This document shows positions 7,468-14,882 of a stretch of DNA of 42,129 bases, piece by piece. The stretch is from JAFHCF01 sp048497495. GTDB taxonomy: Bacteria > Pseudomonadota > Alphaproteobacteria > Rhizobiales > Ancalomicrobiaceae. The notes beneath the pieces were generated by a model. That model saw nothing but the letters and a program-made list of their open reading frames with translations. It was not told the DNA's origin and did not search any database. Location: positions 1 to 42,129 of the forward strand of contig JAFHCF010000074.1 in the NCBI GenBank assembly GCA_048497495.1. Reading direction: 5' to 3'. Position 1 is the first letter of the stretch. Each line of letters begins with the position of its first letter. The position numbers were made by a program, and so were the translations under genes.

Positions 7468-8474
7468 CTCCAGCCGACCTCCCGGTTGGACGGGGCCTCG
7501 CCCCACTTCACGCCGAGGCGGGAACGCACGAAGCCGAGCGCCGAGACCTCGCCGAACAATCCCTTGGGCAGGAACAGGATCGACACGAACATGACGATGC
7601 CGACCATGACGTTCCTGAGATCGCCCAAGCCGCGTAGCACCTCCGGCAGGAGGATCAGCAGCAGGGCGCCGACGATCGCGCCGGGCAGCGAGCCCAGCCC
7701 GCCGACCACCACCATCGCCAGGACGAGGATCGAATTGGAGAAGCCGAAGTCGGTCGGGGAGACGTAGCCGGTGGTATAGGCCCAAAGCGCGCCGGCGAGG
7801 CCGGCGAAGAAGGCGGAGAGGGTGAAGACCTCGATCTTCAGGCGCACCGTGTCGAGACCCATGGCGTCGGCGCACTGGTCGTCCTCGCGCAGGGAACGCA
7901 GGGCGTTGCCGTAGTAGGAATGGCTGAGGCGATGCAGCACCCAGATCGACAGGGCGACGACCACCGCGACGACGAAGTAGATCGCCAGCGGGCCCTTCAC
8001 CGCGAAGCCGAAGAGCTTGATGCCGGAAAACAGCATGACGCCGTTCGGGCCCTTGGTGACGGCGACCCAGTTGAGCAGCACCGTGTTGATCATCTGCCCG
8101 ATGGCCAGCGTCGCCACCGCGAAGTAGATCGAGACGAGGCGCATGGTCGGCAACGCCACGACGAAGGCGAGGAGGGCGGCGGCGAGGCCGGCGGCGGGCA
8201 GGCCCCAGGCGAAGCCGAGCTTGAGCTCGGTGCCCATCAGCGCCGCCACATAGGCGCCGACGCCGTAGAAGGCGGCATGTCCCAGATGGAGGAGGCCGGC
8301 GACCCCGGTGACGAGGTGCAGCGATACCGCGAGCAGGGCGAAGATCAGGACGAGATTGGCGACCTGGAAATAATAGCCCTTGCCGAACTGCGCCAGCGTG
8401 AAGGGGGCCACGGCGAAGACGACGAGAAGGATCAGGGCGGGCACGACCCAGCCCTTGCGCATGAGATCAGACAC
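7464..8474 (-). CDS. livM: Branched-chain amino acid-type ABC permease LivM
   Basis: 336 residues with eight to ten hydrophobic spans and the LivM/LivH hallmark GLLHLGHAAFYGVGAYVAA around residues 60-78. It begins at a GTG (8474) overlapping the livH stop; an ATG four codons downstream (8462) is an alternative. It forms the heterodimeric channel with LivH. The C-terminal tail (about 30 residues, FGEVSALGFVRSR onward) is polar and cytoplasmic. The overlap with livG shows tight coupling. Confidence 0.94.
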   Translation of the reverse strand: MSDLMRKGWVVPALILLVVFAVAPFTLAQFGKGYYFQVANLVLIFALLAVSLHLVTGVAGLLHLGHAAFYGVGAYVAALMGTELKLGFAWGLPAAGLAAALLAFVVALPTMRLVSIYFAVATLAIGQMINTVLLNWVAVTKGPNGVMLFSGIKLFGFAVKGPLAIYFVVAVVVALSIWVLHRLSHSYYGNALRSLREDDQCADAMGLDTVRLKIEVFTLSAFFAGLAGALWAYTTGYVSPTDFGFSNSILVLAMVVVGGLGSLPGAIVGALLLILLPEVLRGLGDLRNVMVGIVMFVSILFLPKGLFGEVSALGFVRSRLGVKWGEAPSNREVGWR

Positions 8475-9381
8475 GTTCCCTCCCCGCCCCGAAGAGGCCC
8501 TGCGGAAAGAAGATCAGGGTGACGATGAGGAAGCCGTAGGCGACCATGTCGGCCCAGTTCGACGAGATGAAGGTGGTGGCGAGCCCTTCCGACAGGCCGA
8601 GCAGCAGGGCGCAGATCACCGCGCCGGGGATCGACGACAGACCGCCCATCACCATGGCGACGAAGGCCTTGATGCCGGGGACGAAGCCCATCGCCGGGAA
8701 GATCGCGCCGTAGTAGAGGCCGACCAGGATGCCGGCGCCCGCCCCCATCATCGAGCCGATGGCGAAGGTGGTGATGATGGTGCGGTCGGTGTCGACGCCG
8801 ACGTATTTGGCGCCGAGCGGATTGGCCGAGACGGCGCGGATCGACAGGCCGACCCGGGTCTTGGTGAGGAGATACTGCAGGCCGCCGAGCATCAGGGCGG
8901 CGACCACGAAGATGATCACGTCGCCGGTGACGATGGTGATCGGGCCGAGCGCGATCGGCTTGTTGATGAGGTATTCGAAGGGCAGCGTCTGCATCTGCGA
9001 GCCGAAGGCGATCTCCAGCCCCTCGCGGGCGACGATCGATATGGCGAGCGACGACATCAGCGTCGATTCCCGCATCGCCCGCGACTTCAGCGAAGCTTCG
9101 TCGGAGAAGCGGCGGAAGGGCTTGAAGGCGATGCGCTCGAGGCCGAAGCCGAGCGCCGCGCCGATCGCCAGCACCACGAACAGCACCACCAGGAAGGGCG
9201 GCGCGAAGGCGGTGATCAGGATGAGCCCGGCGAAGCCGCCGATGGTGTAGACCTCGCCATGGGCGAAGTTGACGACGTTGAGCACACCGAAGATCAGCGT
9301 GAAGCCGATCGCCATCAGGGCGTAGATGACGCCCTGCGACAGGCCGATGGCCAATTGCTGAAGATAATAGGGATCGAACAC
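8467..9381 (-). CDS. livH: Branched-chain amino acid-type ABC permease LivH
   Basis: 304 residues from a GTG at 9381, preferred because GAGGGGG sits 6-7 nt upstream on the minus strand; an extended frame to 9426 lacks such a site. The N-terminal segment LQQLAIGLSQGVIYALMAIGFTLIFG and NFAHGEVYTIGGF are characteristic of LivH. About eight membrane spans are apparent. It pairs with LivM in the inner membrane. It starts 97 nt after the binding-protein gene, and the gap contains a strong hairpin (9443-9467) that may set the binding-protein to permease ratio. Confidence 0.94.
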   Translation of the reverse strand: MFDPYYLQQLAIGLSQGVIYALMAIGFTLIFGVLNVVNFAHGEVYTIGGFAGLILITAFAPPFLVVLFVVLAIGAALGFGLERIAFKPFRRFSDEASLKSRAMRESTLMSSLAISIVAREGLEIAFGSQMQTLPFEYLINKPIALGPITIVTGDVIIFVVAALMLGGLQYLLTKTRVGLSIRAVSANPLGAKYVGVDTDRTIITTFAIGSMMGAGAGILVGLYYGAIFPAMGFVPGIKAFVAMVMGGLSSIPGAVICALLLGLSEGLATTFISSNWADMVAYGFLIVTLIFFPQGLFGAGRERV

Positions 9382-9442
9382 GGCAGTCCCCCTCGTGTCG
9401 TGTCGCGCGGCGCGACCGTCGAGCATTTGCGACGGTGGTGAA

Positions 9443-9467
9443 GCGGGGACGGCGACGCCGCCCCCGC
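9443..9467 (-). terminator. Intercistronic GC hairpin between the Liv binding protein and livH
   Basis: The segment GCGGGGACGGCG followed after one base by CGCCGCCCCCGC forms an almost perfect stem with one A/C mismatch. It begins 11 nt after the binding-protein stop on the minus strand. There is no T-run, so partial attenuation or mRNA stabilisation is more likely than full termination. Confidence 0.45.
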
Positions 9468-9478
9468 GGAGGCTGCGA

Positions 9479-10597
9479 TCACTCGGTGACGGGCGCGAAG
9501 ACGCCGCCGACGATGCGGACCTTGGAGAGTTGCTTCACCGGCTCACGATCGGGGCCGAAGGTGGTCACGCCGGTCACGCCGGGGAAGTCCTTGGTGGCGG
9601 CGAGCGCGTCGCGGACCGAGGCGCGGGTGGTCTTCGGGTAGGTCTTGACCACCGCCTCGAGCATGATGTTGACGGCGTCGAAGGCCTGGGCCGGGAACTG
9701 GCCGGGTTCGGCGCCGCGCGCCTTCTTCCAGGCCTCGACGAAGCTCTTCACTTCCGGCTTGGGGCTGTTGGGCAGGAAGTTGGTGGTCAGCGACAGACCC
9801 TCGGCGTCGGCGCCGGCCAGTTCGATGATCTTCTGGTTGTGCGCCGCCGAGGTCGAATAGACCGGCACCGAGAAGCCCAACTGCTTCATCTGTTTGAGGA
9901 AGTTGGCGCCGTCCTCGTAGAAGAAGCCGGTGTAGATGGCGTCGGGCTTCTCGCGCTGGATCTTGGTGAGCAGCGAGCGGAAGTCGGGCAGACCGCGATT
10001 GAAGTACTCGGTCAGGACGACGGTGCCGCCCTTGGCCTTCAACTCATCGCTGAAGTACTTGGTGACGCTCTGACCCCAGTCGGTCTGCTCGGCGATCACC
10101 GCGACCTTCTTCAGGCCCTTCGACACCATCCAGTCGGCGTTGTAGGGACCTTCGCCGGCCTGCGTCGTGATGTTGCGGAACTGCCATTCGGAGATCTTGG
10201 CGTAGTCGGGGTGCGACGCGGTCTGGGAGAGCTGGGGCATGCCCGCCTCCTTGTAGACCTGGGCGGCGGCCATCGACACGCCCGAGGTGAAGTCGCCGAG
10301 GACGCCGACGATCTTCTCGTCGTCGACGAACTTGCGGGCGATCGACACGCCTTCCTTGGCGTCGGAGCGGCTGTCCTCGTAGACGATCTCGACCTTGACC
10401 GGGAGCTTGCCGGAGGCGTTGAAGGCGTCGAGCGCGATCTCGGCGGCGGTCTTGAAGTCCTGGCCGTATTGGGCGGTGTTGCCGGTCAGCGGCAGCTGAT
10501 AGCCGAGGCGGACCGCATCCGCCGCCGAGGCCGACCCGACGACGGCGAAGGGGGCGACGAGGGCGACGGCGACGAGAGTCCTACGAGTGACGGTCAT
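9479..10597 (-). CDS. ABC transporter substrate-binding protein (LivK / Peripla_BP_6 family)
   Basis: 372 residues. The ATG at 10597 follows GGAGAAAG. A signal peptide (MTVTRRTLVAVALVAPFAVV, ending around ASA-AD at residues 23-26) sends it to the periplasm. The mature protein begins VRLGYQLPLTGNTAQYGQ and has the type I binding fold (VKVEIVYEDSRSD, GVLGDFTSGVSMAAAQV, GPYNADWMVSKG). It delivers the solute to LivHMGF. The ligand cannot be told from sequence. The genes on either side (ATC-hydrolase-family proteins, flavin oxidase, racemase, M20) suggest a cyclic or N-substituted amino acid. A tandem repeat lies directly upstream (10629-10661). Confidence 0.92.
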   Translation of the reverse strand: MTVTRRTLVAVALVAPFAVVGSASAADAVRLGYQLPLTGNTAQYGQDFKTAAEIALDAFNASGKLPVKVEIVYEDSRSDAKEGVSIARKFVDDEKIVGVLGDFTSGVSMAAAQVYKEAGMPQLSQTASHPDYAKISEWQFRNITTQAGEGPYNADWMVSKGLKKVAVIAEQTDWGQSVTKYFSDELKAKGGTVVLTEYFNRGLPDFRSLLTKIQREKPDAIYTGFFYEDGANFLKQMKQLGFSVPVYSTSAAHNQKIIELAGADAEGLSLTTNFLPNSPKPEVKSFVEAWKKARGAEPGQFPAQAFDAVNIMLEAVVKTYPKTTRASVRDALAATKDFPGVTGVTTFGPDREPVKQLSKVRIVGGVFAPVTE

Positions 10598-10628
10598 GGT
10601 CTTTCTCCGCGAAAGGCCCGAGGGCCGA

Positions 10629-10661
10629 GGGGTGGTGTCGTAAGAGGGGTGGTGTCGTAAG
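10629..10661. repeat. Perfect tandem direct repeat upstream of the Liv binding-protein gene
   Basis: The 16-mer GGGGTGGTGTCGTAAG occurs at 10629-10644 and again at 10646-10661, so the period is 17 bp. It lies 32-64 bp upstream of the ATG at 10597, between the ATC-hydrolase-like gene and the binding protein. It could be a tandem regulator site, an mRNA element or a recent slippage duplication. Confidence 0.7.
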
Positions 10662-10677
10662 TGAATTGCGAATGCGA

Positions 10678-11184
10678 TCAGGCGGCCTCGCCCGGCTCGA
10701 CGATCAGGCGGCAGCAGCCCTCCTCGCCGGGCTTCCAGGTCTCGCCCTTGAAGACGAAACCCGCCGCCTTGAACAGGCCGCCGTCGATGGCGCCGCCGGC
10801 CTTGCAGAGGAGCTCGAGATCCTCGTCCGAGCGGCCCATCGCGACCCAGGCGTCCTTCAGCGGGCAGCGGTGGAACTTGATCTCGAGACGCTCGTCGTCG
10901 CACTGCCGGATCTCCGGGGCGAAGATCACGTCGACCGCCGGAATGCCGCCGATGAAGCGATCCTTGAGGCCGGTGAGGTTCGCCGGGCCGAGATCGGCGA
11001 ACTTGGCGCCCATGGTGACGCCCATGCGGCGGGTCGCCTCGCCGACCAGTTCGACCGCCTTGTCGGTGCCGAAGGCGTCACGCAGCACGTCGAACATGTT
11101 GGCATAGGCCGCGGCGCGCATGGTGAAGGAGCCCTGGAGCCATTCGATGGGAACCATGCGGCCCTGCGGGCTGGTCTCGGTCAT
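10678..11184 (-). CDS. ATC-hydrolase-family protein, copy 2
   Basis: 168 residues from ATG 11184. Its C-terminal half lines up with the copy at 5497-5994 by cysteine spacing: Cys107 in FHRCPLKDAW, Cys127 in LLCKAGGAID twenty residues later, and Cys157/158 near the end in EEGCCRLIV. The Asp that follows the middle Cys by three residues in copy 1 is Gly here (CKAG against CNRD), so the two copies are not equivalent. They could differ in substrate, or this one could be a non-catalytic partner. It lies 54 nt after the flavin oxidase gene and 80 nt before the binding protein. Family membership is inferred from these motifs and is less certain than for copy 1. Confidence 0.65.
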   Translation of the reverse strand: MTETSPQGRMVPIEWLQGSFTMRAAAYANMFDVLRDAFGTDKAVELVGEATRRMGVTMGAKFADLGPANLTGLKDRFIGGIPAVDVIFAPEIRQCDDERLEIKFHRCPLKDAWVAMGRSDEDLELLCKAGGAIDGGLFKAAGFVFKGETWKPGEEGCCRLIVEPGEAA

Positions 11185-11238
11185 GGAAGTCGATCCTTCG
11201 TTTATCTGAACGTGGAAGACGCAAGGCGGGCCGACGCG

Positions 11239-12546
11239 TCACGCGGGTTCGCGGCCGTCCTTGAAGCGATACCAGGCGAGCATGGCCGGGGCGACGAGGG
11301 ACGCCGGGCCGTGGAAGGGATAGGGGCGGACCTCGGTCAACGGGATCGGCAGATCCTTCGGCGCGGCCCCGTCGAGGGCGTCGGCGAAAACGGGGCCGAG
11401 CGCGGTGGCGAGCGCCACGCCGCGCCCGTTGCAGGCCTCCCAGGTCCACAATCCATCGTCGAGGCGATGGAAGCGCGGCATGCGGTCGTGGGTCATGCCG
11501 ATGCGGCCGTTCCAGACGAATTCGAACTCGGGCACGCCCATCTTCGGGAAGATCGCGGCGAGGCGCTCGCCGATCAGCCGCTTCAATCGGCGGGCGCCGT
11601 CGAAGGGCAGGATCAGCGCGCCGCCGGAGACGAGACGGCCACGCGCGTCCCAGCGGAAGAAGCGCAGATCGCCGTGGGTGTCGGACAGCGCCTGCCGGCC
11701 GGGCAGGATCGTCGCCCGCACGGCCTCCGATTGCGGCACCGTCGCCATCTGCCACGACAGGATCGGGATCAGCGAATGGGCGATGCGTGGGGCGAGCCCC
11801 GGCGCGAACCAGTCGGTGTAGCCGTTTGAGGCGAGGAGCACGCGGTCGGCGACGACCCGGCCCCGGGGCGTCGTCACCACCCAGCCGGCCGCGGTCTTCT
11901 CGATCGAGCGGGCGGGTGTGCCCTCGAAGAGACGGACGCCGGCGGCGACGCCCGCCGCGGCGAGGCCGCGGGCATAGGCGAGCGGATTGAGGTGGCCGCC
12001 GGAGGTGTTGAGCATGCCGCCGTACCAGTCGGTCGAGCCGACGAGGCCGGCGGTCTCGGCGGCGTCGAGCAGGCGGACCGGCGCGCCCCGCCGTCCCCAG
12101 GCCTCGACGCGGGCGGCGGAGAGACGGACGCGGCCGGGCGAATGAGCCGGCTGGAACCAGCCGGTCCGCGAGGCCTCGCAGTCGATGGCGAGCCGGCGGA
12201 TCAGATCGAAGGTGGTCGCGGCGCTGTCGCAGACGAGCTGGGCGAAGCGTTCGCCGGTGTCGCCGTGGCTCTTCGCCATGGCGTCGGGCTCGGCCCCGGT
12301 CATGGTCGGAATGACCTGACCGTTGTTGCGCCCCGATGCCCCCCAACCGACCGCCGCCGCCTCGACGAGCACCACCGAGCGACCGCGTTCGGCCAGCGCC
12401 AGCGCGGTGGAGAGGCCGGTGAAGCCGCCGCCGACGATCGCCACGTCGGCCCTCACCTCTCCGTCGAGCGGCGCGGCCGGCGGGCGGGCGCCGGTGACGC
12501 TCGCCCACAGAGACGGCGGAAAGGCGGGGATCAGAGGGGCTGACAT
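11239..12546 (-). CDS. FAD-dependent amine/amino acid oxidoreductase (DAO family)
   Basis: 435 residues. The FAD-binding Rossmann motif VAIVGGGFTGLS lies around 36-46, followed by the second FAD contact VVLVEA and GWGASGRNNGQV at 67-78, the pattern of the PuuB/DadA/glycine-oxidase branch. The C-terminal WNGRIGMTHDRMPRFHR and WEACNGRGVALAT are the conserved FAD-side segments of DAO proteins. It oxidises a primary or secondary amine to an imine, with loss of ammonia or amine after hydrolysis. Located 22 nt after the racemase, it may remove the D-form of the imported compound or oxidise an intermediate. The substrate is not known. Confidence 0.85.
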   Translation of the reverse strand: MSAPLIPAFPPSLWASVTGARPPAAPLDGEVRADVAIVGGGFTGLSTALALAERGRSVVLVEAAAVGWGASGRNNGQVIPTMTGAEPDAMAKSHGDTGERFAQLVCDSAATTFDLIRRLAIDCEASRTGWFQPAHSPGRVRLSAARVEAWGRRGAPVRLLDAAETAGLVGSTDWYGGMLNTSGGHLNPLAYARGLAAAGVAAGVRLFEGTPARSIEKTAAGWVVTTPRGRVVADRVLLASNGYTDWFAPGLAPRIAHSLIPILSWQMATVPQSEAVRATILPGRQALSDTHGDLRFFRWDARGRLVSGGALILPFDGARRLKRLIGERLAAIFPKMGVPEFEFVWNGRIGMTHDRMPRFHRLDDGLWTWEACNGRGVALATALGPVFADALDGAAPKDLPIPLTEVRPYPFHGPASLVAPAMLAWYRFKDGREPA

Positions 12547-12568
12547 GGGCGGCTCCGGGCGCGGGGGA

Positions 12569-13291
12569 TCAGGCGGCGACGGCCGAGACTTCGAGACGAC
12601 CGTCGAAGAAGTCGACCGCCGCCCGAGCGTGCAGCTTCGTCGAGTCGAACACCGGAAGATCGATGTCTTCCTGTCCGATCAGAAGCCCGATTTCCGTGCA
12701 ACCCAAGATCACGCAATCGGCCCCTCTGGTCTTTGCTCGCTCGATCACGTCGATGTAACTCTGGCGCGAAGCCTGATTGACCACACCACGACACAACTCG
12801 TCGAAGATGACGTCGTGGACGAGGGTCCGATGATGCTCTTCCGGGACGAGGGCGTCGAGGGCGAAACGCGCGCGAAGGCGATCACGGTAGAAAGGTTCTT
12901 CCATCGTATAGCGCGTGGCGAGCAAGAGCGGGCGCTTCATGCCGGTCGCGACGAGTTCCCGTCCGACCACGTCGACGATGTGGATGAGGGGCACGGCGAC
13001 CCGGCGCGCCATCGGTTCGGCGACGAGGTGCATGGTGTTGGTGCAGATCAGCAGGCAACCGGCGCCGGCGCCGGCCAGGCCGTTGCCGATCTCGGTCAGC
13101 CGGTCTTCCGCCAGATCCCAGCGGCCGGCCGTCTGCATCGCGACGATCTCGGAGAAGTCGACCGAGTGCATCAGGATGTCGGCGGACGCCAGGCCGCCGT
13201 GGCGCTCCCGAACCATCTCGTTGATTTCACGATAATAGGTGGCGGTGCTTTCCCAGCTCATGCCGCCGATGAGGCCGATGGTGCGAGACAA
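12569..13291 (-). CDS. Aspartate/glutamate-racemase family protein (RacX/YgeA type)
   Basis: 240 residues from a TTG at 13291, chosen because GGAGAAG lies just upstream and the protein then begins LSRTIGLIGGMSWEST, the normal family N-terminus. The two catalytic cysteines of cofactor-independent racemases are present in LLICTNTMH (about residue 85) and VILGCTEIGLL (about residue 197). YgeA/RacX relatives are broad-range amino acid racemases; hydantoin and ATC racemases belong to the same superfamily. As first gene of the run it would make a racemic or D-substrate usable by stereospecific hydrolases. It is divergent from the Lrp regulator. Confidence 0.85.
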   Translation of the reverse strand: MSRTIGLIGGMSWESTATYYREINEMVRERHGGLASADILMHSVDFSEIVAMQTAGRWDLAEDRLTEIGNGLAGAGAGCLLICTNTMHLVAEPMARRVAVPLIHIVDVVGRELVATGMKRPLLLATRYTMEEPFYRDRLRARFALDALVPEEHHRTLVHDVIFDELCRGVVNQASRQSYIDVIERAKTRGADCVILGCTEIGLLIGQEDIDLPVFDSTKLHARAAVDFFDGRLEVSAVAA

Positions 13292-13357
13292 GGCTCTTCT
13301 CCGTCGTTGAACGCTTCCGAAACGGTAGAGCGCTCGAGACGAAATGGCTGCGCGTTG

Positions 13358-13426
13358 TTTGCACAAATTTCAATCATGCTCGCAAATTGATCGCGTGATA
13401 TACGAAATATGCGCAATCATTTGCGC
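13358..13426. promoter_or_regulatory. Putative operator region between the racemase operon and the Lrp gene
   Basis: The 158-bp divergent gap is AT-richer than its surroundings. It holds TTTG-CA-CAAA at 13358-13367 and a perfect inverted repeat GCGCAA-TCAT-TTGCGC at 13411-13426, with further CGCAAAT and TTTGC-like words between. Clusters of imperfect dyads are usual for Lrp/AsnC operators, so this is the likely control site for both directions. Binding is inferred. Confidence 0.5.
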
Positions 13427-13458
13427 GTTGAAACCGAGACACGCAAGCGGTGTGCGCC

Positions 13459-13920
13459 ATGCTCGATGTTCGCGACAGACGAATCCTCGAAGAGCTGCAA
13501 CAAGACTCCTCGGTGGCGGTGGCCGATCTCGCCGACACGGTGGGCCTGTCGGTCTCCGCCTGTTGGCGGCGGATCAAGGCGCTCGAGGATCACGGCATGA
13601 TTTCCCGACGGGTCGTCCTGCTCGACCGCCGCAAGGCCAATCTCGCCATGACGGTCTTCGTCGGGGTGCGCACCTCGCGCCATTCGATCGAATGGCTGGA
13701 TGCCTTCCGCAAGGCGATTTCCGACATTCCCGAGATCGTCGAGGCCTATCGCCTGACCGGCGACATCGACTACCTGCTGCGCCTGGTGGTGCCGTCGGTC
13801 GACGTCTACGACTCGGTCTACAAACAGCTGATCAGCCGTCTCGACTTCACCGACATCACCTCCTTCATCTCGATGGAGGAGCTGAAGTTCACCACCGCCG
13901 TGCCGCTGCGCTACGCCTGA
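13459..13920 (+). CDS. Lrp/AsnC family transcriptional regulator
   Basis: 153 residues from ATG 13459 (MLDVRDRRILEELQQDSS). A GTG at 13450, three codons earlier, is equally open and neither has a strong ribosome site. The winged helix-turn-helix covers residues 5-52 (VADLADTVGLSVSACWRRIKAL), followed by the RAM/Lrp effector domain with YRLTGDIDYLLRLVVPSV. Proteins of this family usually bind an amino acid and control adjacent transport and catabolic genes. The divergent placement makes it the likely regulator of the racemase-to-M20 run. It ends 7 nt from the convergent apbE gene. Confidence 0.93.
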   Translation: MLDVRDRRILEELQQDSSVAVADLADTVGLSVSACWRRIKALEDHGMISRRVVLLDRRKANLAMTVFVGVRTSRHSIEWLDAFRKAISDIPEIVEAYRLTGDIDYLLRLVVPSVDVYDSVYKQLISRLDFTDITSFISMEELKFTTAVPLRYA

Positions 13921-13927
13921 GGTTCTC

Positions 13928-14875
13928 TCAGGCCACGTTCGGCAGGAACGAGACGACCTCGCCGTCGGTCTTGACCAGGATCGCCGAGAGAGCGTGGCGG
14001 CGGACGAGCGCCGACCCCTGTTCAGAGCCGAGCGCCATCAGCGCCGTCGCCCAGGCGTCCGCCACCATGCAGTCGGGCGCCAGCACCGTCACCGAGGCGA
14101 GGTCGTTGTCGGCCGGCGCGCCCCGCCGCGGGTCCATCGTATGCGACAGGGCGCGGCCGCCGACCTCGACGACATGGCGGTAGTTGCCCGAGGTGGCGAC
14201 GGCGACGTCGCGCAGCTCGAGCACGCCGAGGAGATCGCGGGCCTCGCGATCCGGCCGTTCGTGGCCGACGGTCCAGGGGCGACCGTCGGGCTTGGTGCCG
14301 GCGGCGCGCAACTCGCCGTCGATCCCGACGAGGTGGGAGGCGAGACCGAAGCGTCGCATCACCGCCGCCAACTGGTCGACCCCGAAGCCCTTGGCGATGC
14401 CGGAGAGATCGAGCCGCAGGGCGGCGAGCCGGCGGGCACGGCGGTTGACGCGGTCGAGGACGAGGGTCTTCGGCGGCTCGAACGACGACCGGCCGGCGAT
14501 CCCGACGATCGCCTGCGGATCGGGGGCGCGCGAGCCGCCGCCGAAGCCCCAGGCCTTGACCAGATCGCCGACGCCGACGTCGAAGGCGCCGTCGGAGAGG
14601 CGGCCGATCTCCAGCGCCGCGGCGAGCACCTCGGCGAGATCCTCGCCGATCTCGACCCAGGCGCCGACCGGCGCGGCATTGAGGCGCTCCAGATCGGACG
14701 TCGGCCGCCAGGTCGACATCTGCTGCTCGACCCGCTCGACCGCCGCCTGGAGATCGCGGTGGAGGGGGCCGGTGTCGAACCCGGCCTCGGCCCAGAAGAC
14801 GGCCGACCAGCGCGACCCCATGGTGGGTCCGTTGAGGGCGCGGCGGATGCGGGGGGTGGTCGCTTCGGTGTTCAT
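13928..14875 (-). CDS. apbE: FAD:protein FMN transferase ApbE
   Basis: 315 residues from ATG 14875 (MNTEATTPRIRRALNGPTMG); nine more codons upstream are open but overlap the preceding gene. Family motifs are GPTMGSRWSA, the FAD-binding DVGVGDLVKAWGFG, LDLSGIAKGFGVDQLA, LVGIDGELRA and the C-terminal SHTMDPRRGAPA and CMVADAWATALMALG. The enzyme attaches FMN covalently to a Thr/Ser in Dxx[ST]GA[TS] sites of extracytoplasmic proteins. No clear lipobox or signal peptide is seen. A plausible target is in the same operon: the DUF2271 protein at 17093-17563. Its position directly after the PepSY/reductase gene, with overlapping context, supports one redox system. Confidence 0.93.
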   Translation of the reverse strand: MNTEATTPRIRRALNGPTMGSRWSAVFWAEAGFDTGPLHRDLQAAVERVEQQMSTWRPTSDLERLNAAPVGAWVEIGEDLAEVLAAALEIGRLSDGAFDVGVGDLVKAWGFGGGSRAPDPQAIVGIAGRSSFEPPKTLVLDRVNRRARRLAALRLDLSGIAKGFGVDQLAAVMRRFGLASHLVGIDGELRAAGTKPDGRPWTVGHERPDREARDLLGVLELRDVAVATSGNYRHVVEVGGRALSHTMDPRRGAPADNDLASVTVLAPDCMVADAWATALMALGSEQGSALVRRHALSAILVKTDGEVVSFLPNVA

Positions 14876-14882
14876 CTTCGCC

